A stretch of 64,000 nt of DNA, taken from contig NZ_BBWU01000048.1 in assembly GCF_000974765.1 (NCBI RefSeq), forward strand, positions 124,001 to 188,000, in the 5' to 3' direction. The translations under genes were made by a program, and so were the position numbers. This document shows positions 1 through 7,874 of the stretch, piece by piece (position 1 is the stretch's first letter; each line of letters opens with the position of its first letter). The notes under the pieces are model-generated. The model searched no databases. It was given only the letters and a program-made list of their open reading frames with translations, and had not been told where the DNA came from. This DNA comes from Sphingomonas changbaiensis NBRC 104936 (GTDB lineage Bacteria; Pseudomonadota; Alphaproteobacteria; Sphingomonadales; Sphingomonadaceae).

Positions 1-724
1 CCTGATAGTCGTTGGGCACATAGCCCGCGTCCACCGCTGCGCGGCTCGCGCCCACCGCAGCCTTGAGCTTGTCGGCCAATGGCTCGATCAGCGCGTGGAA
101 ATTCTCGCCGTTCTGGAGCGCGCGGCCGCCCGAGACGATCACTTTCGCACTGGTCAGCTCCGGGCGCTCGGACTTCGAGAGCTCGGCCGAGACGAAGCTC
201 GACAGGCCGGCGTCTCCGGTCGTGCCGATCTTCTCGACCTGGGCGTTGCCGCCCTCGCGCGCGGCCTTCTCGAACGCGGTGCCGCGGACGGTGATGACCT
301 TCTTCGCGTCGCTCGACTGAACGGTCGCGATCGCGTTGCCGGCATAGATGGGCCGCGTGAACGTGTCCGGGCCTTCGACCGAGAGGATGTCGGAAATCTG
401 CATCACGTCGAGCAAGGCAGCGACGCGCGGCGCGACATTCTTGCCGGTGGAGGTTGACGGCGCGAGGAACGCGTCGCGGTCGCTCATCAGGTTGACGATC
501 AGCGGCGCGACATTCTCCGCCAGCTCATGCTCATAGGCCGCATCTTCGGCGAGCAGCACCAGGCCGACGCCCGCGATTTTCGCGGCATGATCGGCGACCA
601 GCTCGCAATTATTGCCGGCGACGAGCACGTGCACTTCGCCCAGCTTTGCCGCGGCAGTCACGACGGAGAGCGTCGCGTCCTTCAGCACCTTGTTGTCGTG
701 ATCGGCGAGAACCAGCGTCTTCAT
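1..724 (-). CDS. etfA: Electron transfer flavoprotein alpha subunit, 3' end cut by window edge
   Basis: First 241 residues of the FAD-binding alpha subunit of electron transfer flavoprotein, which passes electrons from acyl-CoA and other dehydrogenases to ETF-ubiquinone oxidoreductase. The translation opens [11 protein letters not shown] and has the ETF-alpha N-terminal domain; near residue 205 it reaches [15 protein letters not shown], the start of the FAD-binding C-terminal domain, whose remainder lies outside the window. The start ATG overlaps the etfB stop by four bases (ATGA), so the two subunits are translationally coupled. Family call is firm; the missing part cannot be judged. Confidence 0.95.
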   Translation of the reverse strand, partial: MKTLVLADHDNKVLKDATLSVVTAAAKLGEVHVLVAGNNCELVADHAAKIAGVGLVLLAEDAAYEHELAENVAPLIVNLMSDRDAFLAPSTSTGKNVAPRVAALLDVMQISDILSVEGPDTFTRPIYAGNAIATVQSSDAKKVITVRGTAFEKAAREGGNAQVEKIGTTGDAGLSSFVSAELSKSERPELTSAKVIVSGGRALQNGENFHALIEPLADKLKAAVGASRAAVDAGYVPNDYQ

Positions 725-1470
725 GCGACCACTCCCAGGTTCTTGAGCTTGGTGATCAGTTCATCCACGTCGGCGATCTTGCTGCCCGCCTGGCGCTTCG
801 GCGGCTCGGCGACCTTCAGCGTCTTGAGGCGCGGCGTGGTGTCGACGCCGTAATCGGCGGGCGTCTTCTGTGTGAGCGGCTTGGATTTCGCCTTCATGAT
901 GTTGGGCAAGCTCGCATAGCGTGGCTCGTTGAGGCGCAGGTCGGTGGTGATGATCGCCGGCGTCTTGAGGCTGACGGTCTCGAGGCCGCCATCGACTTCG
1001 CGCGTAACCGAGACGCTGTCGCCCGACACGTCGACCTTCGACGCGAACGTGCCCTGCGGCCGGCCCATCAGCGCGGCCAGCATCTGTCCGGTCTGGTTCG
1101 AATCGTCGTCGATCGCCTGCTTGCCAAGGATGACGAGCCCCGGCTGCTCCTCGTCCGCGACTGCCTTCAGCAGCTTGGCGACGGCCAGCGGCTCGACCTC
1201 GTCGTCGGTCTGGATCAGGATCGCGCGGTCGGCGCCCATCGCGAGCGCCGTGCGCAACGTCTCCTGCGCCTTGGCCGGCCCGATCGAGACCGCGACGATC
1301 TCCGTCGCCGCGCCCTTTTCCTTCAGGCGAATGGCTTCCTCGACCGCGATCTCGTCGAACGGGTTCATGCTCATTTTGACGTTCGACAGGTCGACGCCGG
1401 TGCCGTCGGGCTTCACCCTGGGCTTCACATTGTAATCGATCACCCGTTTGACGGGGACGAGGATTTTCAT
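721..1470 (-). CDS. etfB: Electron transfer flavoprotein beta subunit
   Basis: 249 residues, the usual length for EtfB, the AMP-binding subunit of the ETF heterodimer. It starts [16 protein letters not shown], a typical EtfB N-terminus, and contains the family signature region around [21 protein letters not shown] (about residues 60-80). It is followed directly by etfA with a four-base overlap. The upstream gap to sucC contains a palindromic repeat (1489-1560), so the pair may be read from its own promoter rather than from sucC; this is inference. Role: electron carrier between matrix-type flavoprotein dehydrogenases and the respiratory chain. Confidence 0.96.
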   Translation of the reverse strand: MKILVPVKRVIDYNVKPRVKPDGTGVDLSNVKMSMNPFDEIAVEEAIRLKEKGAATEIVAVSIGPAKAQETLRTALAMGADRAILIQTDDEVEPLAVAKLLKAVADEEQPGLVILGKQAIDDDSNQTGQMLAALMGRPQGTFASKVDVSGDSVSVTREVDGGLETVSLKTPAIITTDLRLNEPRYASLPNIMKAKSKPLTQKTPADYGVDTTPRLKTLKVAEPPKRQAGSKIADVDELITKLKNLGVVA

Positions 1471-1488
1471 TTCCCGCTTCTCCTCTTC

Positions 1489-1560
1489 GTCATCCCGGAC
1501 TCGATCCGGGATCCACCTTCTTTTCGAAGGCAGGTGGACCCCGGCCTTCGCCGGGGTGAC
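1489..1560. repeat. Palindromic intergenic repeat (GTCATCCCGG type)
   Basis: An imperfect inverted repeat fills most of the etfB-sucC gap. The left arm begins GTCATCCCGGACTCGATCCG and the right arm ends CCCCGGCCTTCGCCGGGGTG, each arm being itself a small hairpin, with a further AGGTGGA/TCCACCT pair inside. Such short REP-like palindromes are common in alphaproteobacterial genomes (general knowledge); here it lies downstream of sucC and upstream of etfB on the transcribed minus strand, so it could act as an mRNA hairpin. Confidence 0.75.
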
Positions 1561-1570
1561 GGGTTGAAAC

Positions 1571-2770
1571 TCACGCCGCCTTGTTCACCTCCGCGACGAT
1601 CTTGCGTGCGGCATCGCCCAGGTCGTTGGCCGGCACGATCGCCAGCCCAGAATCGGCGAGGATGCGCTTGCCTTCCTCGACGTTCGTGCCTTCGAGCCGG
1701 ACGACCAGCGGCACGGACAGATGCACTTCCTTCGCCGCGGCGATGATGCCGTCGGCGATGATGTCGCAGCGCATGATGCCGCCGAAGATGTTGACCAGAA
1801 TGCCCTTCACCGCCGGATCGGACAGGATGATCTTGAACGCCGCCGTCACCTTCTCCTTGCTGGCGCCGCCGCCGACGTCGAGGAAGTTGGCCGGGAAGGC
1901 GCCGTTCAGTTTGATGATGTCCATCGTCGCCATGGCGAGGCCGGCGCCGTTGACCATGCAGCCGATATTGCCGTCGAGCTTAATGTAGGCGAGATCGTAT
2001 TTCGACGCTTCGAGCTCGGCCGGGTCTTCCTCGCTCTCGTCGCGCAGCTCGGCCAGGTCCTTGTGGCGGAACATCGCGTTCGAATCGAAGCCGACCTTCG
2101 CGTCCAGCACCATCAGCTTGCCGTCGTCCGTCACCGCGAGCGGGTTGATCTCGATCTGGCTGGCGTCGGTGCCCAGGAACGCGGCGTAGAGCTTTGACGC
2201 GACGTTCGCCGCCTGCTTGGCGAGGTCACCGGTCAGGCCGAGCGCCGCCGCCACCGCGCGGCCGTGATGCGGCATGAAGCCGGTCGCCGGGTCGATATCG
2301 AGCGTGTGGATTTTCTCGGGCGTGTCGTGCGCGACCGTTTCGATGTCCATGCCGCCTTCGGTCGAAGCGACCATTGCGATCCGGCCGGTGCCGCGATCGA
2401 CGAGCACGGCCAGGTAGAATTCCTTGGCGATATCGACGCCGTCCGTGACGTAAAGCCGCTGCACCTGCTTGCCGGCCTCGCCGGTCTGCACGGTGACCAG
2501 CGTGTTGCCGAGCATGTCGGCGGCCGCCGCGCGCACCTCATCGAGCGTCTTCGCCAGCCGCACGCCGCCCTTGGCATCGGGGCCGAGTTCCTTGAACTTG
2601 CCCTTGCCGCGGCCGCCGGCGTGGATCTGCGCCTTCACGACATAGAGCGGCCCGGGCAGTTGCTTCGCCGCCTCCACCGCTTCCTCGACGCTCATCGCGG
2701 CGTAACCGGCAGGCACCGGCACGCCGAACTTCGCGAGCAATTCCTTGGCCTGATATTCGTGAATGTTCAT
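1571..2770 (-). CDS. sucC: Succinate-CoA ligase (ADP/GDP-forming) beta subunit
   Basis: 399 residues, normal length for the beta subunit of succinyl-CoA synthetase, the substrate-level phosphorylation step of the TCA cycle. The N-terminus [20 protein letters not shown] is the classic ATP-grasp opening, and the C-terminal part has [16 protein letters not shown] and [14 protein letters not shown], hallmarks of the CoA-ligase domain. The start ATG at 2770 is supported by the family N-terminus. sucD is not adjacent downstream; instead a palindromic repeat and etfBA follow, so the partner must lie elsewhere or upstream outside this reading direction. Confidence 0.97.
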   Translation of the reverse strand: MNIHEYQAKELLAKFGVPVPAGYAAMSVEEAVEAAKQLPGPLYVVKAQIHAGGRGKGKFKELGPDAKGGVRLAKTLDEVRAAAADMLGNTLVTVQTGEAGKQVQRLYVTDGVDIAKEFYLAVLVDRGTGRIAMVASTEGGMDIETVAHDTPEKIHTLDIDPATGFMPHHGRAVAAALGLTGDLAKQAANVASKLYAAFLGTDASQIEINPLAVTDDGKLMVLDAKVGFDSNAMFRHKDLAELRDESEEDPAELEASKYDLAYIKLDGNIGCMVNGAGLAMATMDIIKLNGAFPANFLDVGGGASKEKVTAAFKIILSDPAVKGILVNIFGGIMRCDIIADGIIAAAKEVHLSVPLVVRLEGTNVEEGKRILADSGLAIVPANDLGDAARKIVAEVNKAA

Positions 2771-2867
2771 GGGATGCGCTTCTCCGTTCGGGGATGGCCT
2801 AAAGCATGCGAGGGCCGCCTTGCCAAGGCGCGTTTGAGACCGGCGCGCGCGGGCCTATATTGCAGGC

Positions 2868-3371
2868 ATGCCTGTCTGGCTCGGCCCCGTACTGTTCCTG
2901 CTCACCGTCGCCATGATGGAGGGCGTCGCCTATGCCGCGCATCGCTGGGTGATGCACGGGCCCGGCTGGTTCCTGCACAAGAGCCATCACCGCCCGCGTG
3001 CCGGCCGATGGGAGCTGAACGACCTCTACGCCGTCATCTTCGCGATTCCTTCGATCCTGCTGATCCTGGGCGGCGTGCAGCTCGGCTGGGGCGTGTGGGC
3101 GACATGGGTCGGCGCGGGCATCGCCGCTTATGGCGGGATCTATTTCGGCTTCCACGACGTGATCGTGCACAAGCGCCTCGACCACCGCTTCGTGCCGCGC
3201 TCCGATTACATGAAGCGAATCGTGCAGGCGCACCAGCTGCACCATGCCGTCGAGACCAAACGCGGGACGGTCAGCTTCGGCTTCCTGTTCGCGCCGCGGC
3301 CCGAGGCACTGAAAGCCGAACTCGCGCGCCGCAATCGCGCTGGCGTCAGAGCGCCTGCCGGAATGCCTTGA
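2868..3371 (+). CDS. crtZ: Beta-carotene hydroxylase CrtZ
   Basis: 167-residue integral membrane di-iron hydroxylase that adds 3- and 3'-hydroxyls to the ionone rings of beta-carotene, giving zeaxanthin. The histidine motifs are complete: HRWVMH (25-30), HKSHH (37-41), HDVIVH (96-101) with H106, and HQLHH (122-126). Four hydrophobic segments surround them. It faces crtB tail-to-tail, with the last 26 bases overlapping the 3' end of crtB. With crtY, crtI and crtB on the opposite strand it completes a phytoene-to-zeaxanthin route. The ribosome-binding site is weak (GCAGGC before the ATG). Confidence 0.95.
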   Translation: MPVWLGPVLFLLTVAMMEGVAYAAHRWVMHGPGWFLHKSHHRPRAGRWELNDLYAVIFAIPSILLILGGVQLGWGVWATWVGAGIAAYGGIYFGFHDVIVHKRLDHRFVPRSDYMKRIVQAHQLHHAVETKRGTVSFGFLFAPRPEALKAELARRNRAGVRAPAGMP

Positions 3372-4281
3372 TCACCCAGCCGAGCTTCGCGCGCTTGCTG
3401 ATCGTTACGCGCGAATCGAGCGCTTCGGCGCCGCGGCGCGCCACTTCGCGCCCGATCTCGCCATAGATGCCGGCCGCCGCAAGCACGGCCCAGCGAGACC
3501 GGAACGGCAGCCGGCGCGCGCCGATACGGGCGCTCGCTTCGTAATCCGCTGCCAGGTTGGCGAGCCGGCGGGTGAGGGCGGCAATCTTTTCTCTTTCTCC
3601 GTTCGCTTCGAGCGATGTCGAGAAGCGCCCGTCCGGCGCGCTATCGTTTCTCGACTTCGCTCGAAACGAACGGATGTCGTGTTCCTCCAGCCACTCACTC
3701 GGCAAATAACACCGGCCGCCCTCGGCATCCTCGCGCACGTCCCGGGCGATGTTCGCGAACTGGAACGCCAGCCCAAGATGCTCGGCTCGCTCCAGCGTAT
3801 CGGCATCGTCCGGCGCCACGCCCATCAGCAGCGCCATCATTCGCCCCACCGTCCCCGCGACATGGTAGCAATAGCGGATCAGGTCGGCCTCGGTGCGTGG
3901 TCGCCAGCCTTCGGCGTCCAGCGCGAAACCAGCGATATGGTCGTCGAGCAGCGCGCGCGGGATGTACGCCTCTTCGGTCAGCACGCGCAGGCCGTCGAAC
4001 GAAGCTTCCCCCACCCACTGCCCATCCAGCGCGCGAGCGGTCAGGCCTCGAATCGCCGCGATCCGCGCTGCCGGGTCGCCGACCGCGCTCAGCGTCCCGC
4101 CATGATCCTGCCCGTCCGCCAGGTCGTCGCACGCCCGGCACCAGGCATAGAGCAGCCACGCCCGTTCCCGCGTTTCCGGCGCGAACAGCTTGCTGGCGAG
4201 TCCGAAACTCTTCGACCCCCGCGCGATCGACTCGCGCGCGGTCGCGACGAGGGCGTCGCGTGTTGGGCGGCTACAGCTCAT
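3346..4281 (-). CDS. crtB: Phytoene synthase CrtB with an in-frame palindromic insertion
   Basis: 311 residues; condenses two geranylgeranyl diphosphates to phytoene. The first Asp-rich motif is seen as CRACDDLAD (48-56) and the second region as ANIARDVREDAEGGRCYLP (176-194). Residues about 203-228 (reading [10 protein letters not shown]... to ...STSLEANG) are encoded exactly by a 75-bp palindromic repeat and have no counterpart in the family pattern, which passes directly from the W-L helix to the IAALTRRL helix. The frame continues, so the enzyme is probably made with an extra surface loop. The start overlaps the LOG gene by 11 bases, so it is in one transcript with crtY-crtI. Confidence 0.93.
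   Translation of the reverse strand: MSCSRPTRDALVATARESIARGSKSFGLASKLFAPETRERAWLLYAWCRACDDLADGQDHGGTLSAVGDPAARIAAIRGLTARALDGQWVGEASFDGLRVLTEEAYIPRALLDDHIAGFALDAEGWRPRTEADLIRYCYHVAGTVGRMMALLMGVAPDDADTLERAEHLGLAFQFANIARDVREDAEGGRCYLPSEWLEEHDIRSFRAKSRNDSAPDGRFSTSLEANGEREKIAALTRRLANLAADYEASARIGARRLPFRSRWAVLAAAGIYGEIGREVARRGAEALDSRVTISKRAKLGWVIKAFRQAL
3599..3673. repeat. 75-bp palindromic repeat inside crtB
   Basis: Inverted repeat with 29-base arms: left arm CCGTTCGCTTCGAGCGATGT... at 3599-3627 and right arm ...CTTCGCTCGAAACGAACGG at 3645-3673, separated by 17 bases. It is exactly 25 codons long and keeps the crtB frame open. The same family occurs at 61063-61135 inside fliP, with near-identical arms. 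See the findings for interpretation as an in-frame mobile palindrome. Confidence 0.9.
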
Positions 4282-4852
4282 CCTGCGTCATGCGGAAGAT
4301 GGTCTGGTGCGGCTGGTACGCCGTCATCTTCGTGAGGAGCCCGTCCAGCTCCGCATCCACGAGGATGATTCCGCGATGCTGCGGCCGCACGAAGCCGACC
4401 TGTGCCATGTGCGCGTTGAACGCGATCAAATGGTCGTAGAAGCCGCCGGCGTTCAGCAGCCCCACCGGCTTTTCGTGATAGCCGAGCTGCGCCCAGCTGA
4501 CCGCTTCCCACAGCTCGTCCATCGTGCCGACGCCGCCCGGCAGGGTCAGGAAGCCGTCGGACAGATCGGTGAACAGCGCTTTCCTCTGGTGCATCGTCTG
4601 GACGGTGTGAAGCTGCGTCAGCCCGCGATGCGCGACTTCGGCGTTGACCAGCGCCTCCGGGATCACCCCGATCACTTCGCCGCCGACCGCCAGTGCGGAG
4701 TCGGCAATCGCCCCCATCAACCCGAGCTTGCCGCCGCCATAGACGACGCCGATGCCGCGCTCGGCGAGCGAGCGCCCGACAGTGCGGGCGAGTTCGACGT
4801 AAGAAGGATCCGCGGGGGTGGCCGAGCCGCAATAAACTGCCAGTCTTTTCAC
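4271..4852 (-). CDS. LOG family protein (TIGR00730-type Rossmann fold)
   Basis: 193 residues from the chosen GTG. It has the LOG family (lysine-decarboxylase-like) motif PGGVGTMDE together with an early GGGKLGLMG loop. Family members studied hydrolyse cytokinin riboside monophosphates or related nucleotide monophosphates; the bacterial substrate here is unknown. An upstream ATG at 4918 would add about 22 residues encoded by a palindromic repeat; GTG at 4852 is preferred because GGAGG lies just before it and the protein proper begins VKRLAVYCGSA. It sits between crtI and crtB and overlaps the crtB start by 11 bases, so it is co-transcribed with carotenoid genes. Confidence 0.88.
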   Translation of the reverse strand: MKRLAVYCGSATPADPSYVELARTVGRSLAERGIGVVYGGGKLGLMGAIADSALAVGGEVIGVIPEALVNAEVAHRGLTQLHTVQTMHQRKALFTDLSDGFLTLPGGVGTMDELWEAVSWAQLGYHEKPVGLLNAGGFYDHLIAFNAHMAQVGFVRPQHRGIILVDAELDGLLTKMTAYQPHQTIFRMTQDEL

Positions 4853-4856
4853 TTCT

Positions 4857-4953
4857 CCCCTCCCGCTTGCGGGAGGGGCCGGGGGTGGGAAGGTTGGGCG
4901 ATGCTCATAAGCCGCCATTGCCCACCCCTAGCCCCTCCCGCAAGCGGGAGGGG
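4857..4953. repeat. Palindromic repeat at the crtI/LOG junction
   Basis: A 97-bp inverted repeat: left arm CCCCTCCCGCTTGCGGGAGG... (4857-4889), right arm ...CCCTCCCGCAAGCGGGAGGG (4921-4953). Each arm carries its own hairpin (CCTCCCGC/GCGGGAGG). It supplies the last eight or so codons and the TAG stop of crtI, and the Shine-Dalgarno-like GGAGG used by the following LOG gene. Related CCCTCTCCCG-type palindromes occur at 10461-10610 and 40277-40401. Confidence 0.85.
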
Positions 4954-6433
4954 AACATAGAGCCTCCAGCATCAATCCCGCCGTCGCCTTCGCGCTGCCG
5001 ACCACCCCCGGAATGCCCGCGCCGGGATGCGTGCCCGCGCCCACGAAATACAGGTTCGGGATCACGTCGTCCCGGTTGTGCGTGCGGAACCAGGCGCTTT
5101 GGGTCAGCACCGGCTCGAGGCTGAAGGCGGAGCCGAGGTGGGCGTTCAGGTCGCGCGCGAAATCGGGCGGGGCGTAGTGGAAGCGGGTGACGATCCGGTC
5201 CTTCAGGTCGGGCACGCCGATCCGCCGCGCGACCTCGTCCAGGATGCGGTCGGCAAGGCGCGGGCCTTCGACATCCCAATCGATCTTCAGCCGGCCGAGG
5301 TGCCCGACCGGCGCCAGCGCGTAGAAGGTTGAATGACCCGCCGGCGCCATGCCGGGATCGGTCGCGCTCGGATGATGGAGATAGAGCGAAAAGTCGTCCG
5401 GCAGCGCGTCGCCGCGATAGATTTCATCGAGCAGCCCGCGATAACGCGGCCCGAACAGGATCATGTGGTGCGGCAGCTCGGGGAATGTCCCGCGCACGCC
5501 GAAATGCACCAGGAACAGCGACGGCGAGAAGCGCTTCTTCTCCAGGCGTCGACCTTCGCGCTGGCCGCGCGCCGAACCGGCCAACAGGTCGCGGTAGGAA
5601 TGGACGATATCGGCGTTGGAGGCGACGGCATCCGCGTCCATCCGCCAGCCGCTCGCGGTGCGTACGCCCGTGACGCGTCCGTCTGCCGTCTCGATCTGCG
5701 TCACCGGATCGCCCAGCCGCAGCGTGCCGCCGATTCGCTCGAACTGCCGCTCCATGGCCGCGATCAGCCGGTTGGTCCCACCCAACGCGAACCACACCCC
5801 GCCATCGCGTTCGAGCTTATGGATCAGCGCATAGATCGCGCTGGTCGTCATCGGATTGCCGCCGACCAGCAAGGTGTGAAAGCTCAGCGCCTCGCGCAGC
5901 TTCTCGTTTTGCACGAAGGACGACACGACCGAATAGACCGATCGCCACGCCTGATAGTGTGCGAGAGCGGGTGCCGCCTTCAACATCGAGCCGAAGTCGA
6001 GGAACGGCACCGCGCCCAGCTTCACATATCCTTCGCGGTAGACGCCGGCGGAATAATCCAGGAACCGCCGGTATCCCGCGACATCGGCCGGGTTCAGCTT
6101 CGTGATCTCGGCGGTCAGTTGCGCATCATCGTTCGAATAGTCGAACACCGTCCCGTCCGGCCATGTCAGCCGGTAAAAGGGCGCGACCGGCACCAGCTCG
6201 ACATCCTCGGCCATCTCCCGGCCGGTCAGCGCCCACAGCTCCTTCAGGCAGTCGGGATCGGTGACGACGGTTGGCCCGGCATCGAAGGTGAACCCCTCGC
6301 ACTCCCAGACATAGGCGCGCCCGCCGGGCCGGTCGCGCGCCTCGACGACGGTCGTCTGCACGCCGGCCGATTGCAGCCGGATCGCCAGCGCCAATCCACC
6401 GAAACCGGCGCCGATCACCACAGCGCGCTTCAT
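4928..6433 (-). CDS. crtI: Phytoene desaturase CrtI
   Basis: 501-residue FAD-dependent desaturase converting phytoene to lycopene. The N-terminus MKRAVVIGAGFGGLALAIRL is a dinucleotide-binding beta-alpha-beta fold, followed by GGRAYVWECEGFTFDAGPTV; near the end FVGAGTHPGAGIPGVVGSAK is the bacterial-type desaturase signature. The ATG overlaps the crtY stop by four bases. The last residues (CSPPACGRG) and the stop codon come from a palindromic repeat, so the original C-terminus just after MLEAL has been replaced. The FAD fold is complete and activity is expected. Confidence 0.96.
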   Translation of the reverse strand: MKRAVVIGAGFGGLALAIRLQSAGVQTTVVEARDRPGGRAYVWECEGFTFDAGPTVVTDPDCLKELWALTGREMAEDVELVPVAPFYRLTWPDGTVFDYSNDDAQLTAEITKLNPADVAGYRRFLDYSAGVYREGYVKLGAVPFLDFGSMLKAAPALAHYQAWRSVYSVVSSFVQNEKLREALSFHTLLVGGNPMTTSAIYALIHKLERDGGVWFALGGTNRLIAAMERQFERIGGTLRLGDPVTQIETADGRVTGVRTASGWRMDADAVASNADIVHSYRDLLAGSARGQREGRRLEKKRFSPSLFLVHFGVRGTFPELPHHMILFGPRYRGLLDEIYRGDALPDDFSLYLHHPSATDPGMAPAGHSTFYALAPVGHLGRLKIDWDVEGPRLADRILDEVARRIGVPDLKDRIVTRFHYAPPDFARDLNAHLGSAFSLEPVLTQSAWFRTHNRDDVIPNLYFVGAGTHPGAGIPGVVGSAKATAGLMLEALCSPPACGRG

Positions 6434-7545
6434 CGCCGGCCCATAATGGCTGCCACCGCCCGGCCGAGCGGAACAGGCGGTCGCCCGGTCAGGATGCGTG
6501 CCTTGTCGGCGAATGACGATTGCCCCGCATAGAAGCGCCCGATCAGCGGCTCCGGCAGCCTGTAGAAGCGCTCCAGCACGCGGTAGCGTTCGCCGGACTT
6601 GGCCGCGCGGAACAGCATGGCATCGAGCAGCCGGTAGAAACCGCGCGCCTGCCACGCGCGTGCGGCATGATCCCGCGTCAGCCGGGCCAGCCCTTCGCGC
6701 GAGAGATCCGGCGCCTTCGCGACTGCAGACGCCAGCCGCACCGCGTCCGGCAGCGAATATCCCGTCGTCGGATGGAACAGTCCCGCGCGCATGCCTGCCT
6801 TTGCGATCCCTTCGCCTGTCGAGCGCCAATAGGCATCCAAATCGCCGCCGATCACCACCGGCAGCACGCCCGTTTCCTCGCGCTCGTGTCCGATGACCCG
6901 CCAACCTTGCGCCGTCGCATAGTCGTCGATCCGCGTCCCGATCGCCACCACGTCCAGGTCCGGCGTGTCGCTGTAATAGGTGTCCTCGACAAACACGCGC
7001 TCTGCATCGAAGGGCAGCAGATAGATGAAGCGGTAGCCGTCGATCTGCGGAACGGTCGCGTCCATCACCACCGGCCGCGCAAGGCCATGGCCGCCCTCAA
7101 CGCGGAGCACGCGCCCCATGAATTTCTGCCAGCCGAGGCCGAGCGTGCCGAGGTCTCCGGCGCCGCGCGCGTCGATCGCCGCCCCCTCCGGATCCTCCGC
7201 TGCACCCAACCGTACCGAGCCCTCCGGCAGCCGTTCCCGGAGCACCCGGTCGAACCGCTCCGATTCGATCGAATTGTAGCCGGTGGCCAGCACCCGCCGC
7301 TGCCCGGGAAACCGCACCTCGTACCCGTCCCAGCGGCGGGTCACGAACGGTTCGACGATCCACCGGTCCGTCTCGGCAATGTCGCTGTCGAAGAACGACC
7401 AGATGTGATTGCCGCCGAGCGTCTCGCCGCGCTCGATCAGCGTCACGCGCACGTCGGGCCGCCGCTGGCTCAGTGCGAAGGCGATCAGCCCGCCCGCCAG
7501 TCCGCCGCCCAGGATGGAAATCTCCGAGGGATGGGTTCCGGTCAC
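6430..7545 (-). CDS. crtY: Lycopene beta-cyclase CrtY
   Basis: 371 residues; CrtY-type lycopene cyclase forming the beta-ionone rings of beta-carotene. The start ISILGGGLAGGLIAFAL (9-25) is a nucleotide-binding fold, GGNHIWSFF is typical of the family, and the mid-section DGYRFIYLLPFDAERVFVED matches the CrtY core. The start is GTG at 7545. Its stop overlaps the crtI ATG (ATGA). It is preceded by five bases by a small, apparently frameshifted gene (7550-7776), which may belong to the same transcript. Confidence 0.95.
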   Translation of the reverse strand: MTGTHPSEISILGGGLAGGLIAFALSQRRPDVRVTLIERGETLGGNHIWSFFDSDIAETDRWIVEPFVTRRWDGYEVRFPGQRRVLATGYNSIESERFDRVLRERLPEGSVRLGAAEDPEGAAIDARGAGDLGTLGLGWQKFMGRVLRVEGGHGLARPVVMDATVPQIDGYRFIYLLPFDAERVFVEDTYYSDTPDLDVVAIGTRIDDYATAQGWRVIGHEREETGVLPVVIGGDLDAYWRSTGEGIAKAGMRAGLFHPTTGYSLPDAVRLASAVAKAPDLSREGLARLTRDHAARAWQARGFYRLLDAMLFRAAKSGERYRVLERFYRLPEPLIGRFYAGQSSFADKARILTGRPPVPLGRAVAAIMGRR

Positions 7546-7549
7546 GCGG

Positions 7550-7776
7550 TTAATTCCGGATCAGCTCGCGGAGTATCAAGCTCTTGGCCCCATCCTTGCC
7601 GGCAAACTGTCCGCTCAGCACGATCCGCGATCCCACCTTGCGGCGCAAGAGCGCCGCCGCCTCCGCGCGCGACAGCGACACGCACCGTTGCCGGCAGGCG
7701 CTGCGAGCGCCGTGTCCGCGCCGAACGCCGCCGCCACTGCCAGCGCGACCGCAGCCGCCGGAACGAACCGGCCCAT
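7550..7776 (-). pseudogene. Possible small exported protein broken by a frameshift
   Basis: From ATG at 7776 one frame reads a good signal peptide, MGRFVPAAAVALAVAAAFGA then DTALAAPAG. After about residue 30 that frame turns Arg/Cys-rich, while a neighbouring frame continues as a plausible protein end (VSLSRAEAAALLRRKVGSRI, ending LILRELIRN) and stops at 7550, five bases before the crtY GTG. A single indel around 7680-7700 would join the two into a protein of about 75 residues. Whether this is a real mutation, a sequencing error or chance cannot be decided here. No family is recognised. Confidence 0.4.
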
Positions 7777-7874
7777 CGATACCCCTCCATCGCAGTGCCG
7801 AATGCGGCGCGAAAGCCGATTGCCCGACGGGGCTTGCCTTGCGACAAGGTGCCGGGTCAATCCGGGGGACGGCG

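Noticed and set aside
721-1746. Large plus-strand frames opposite etfB and sucC
   Set aside because: Arg/Asp-rich shadow translations of conserved minus-strand genes.
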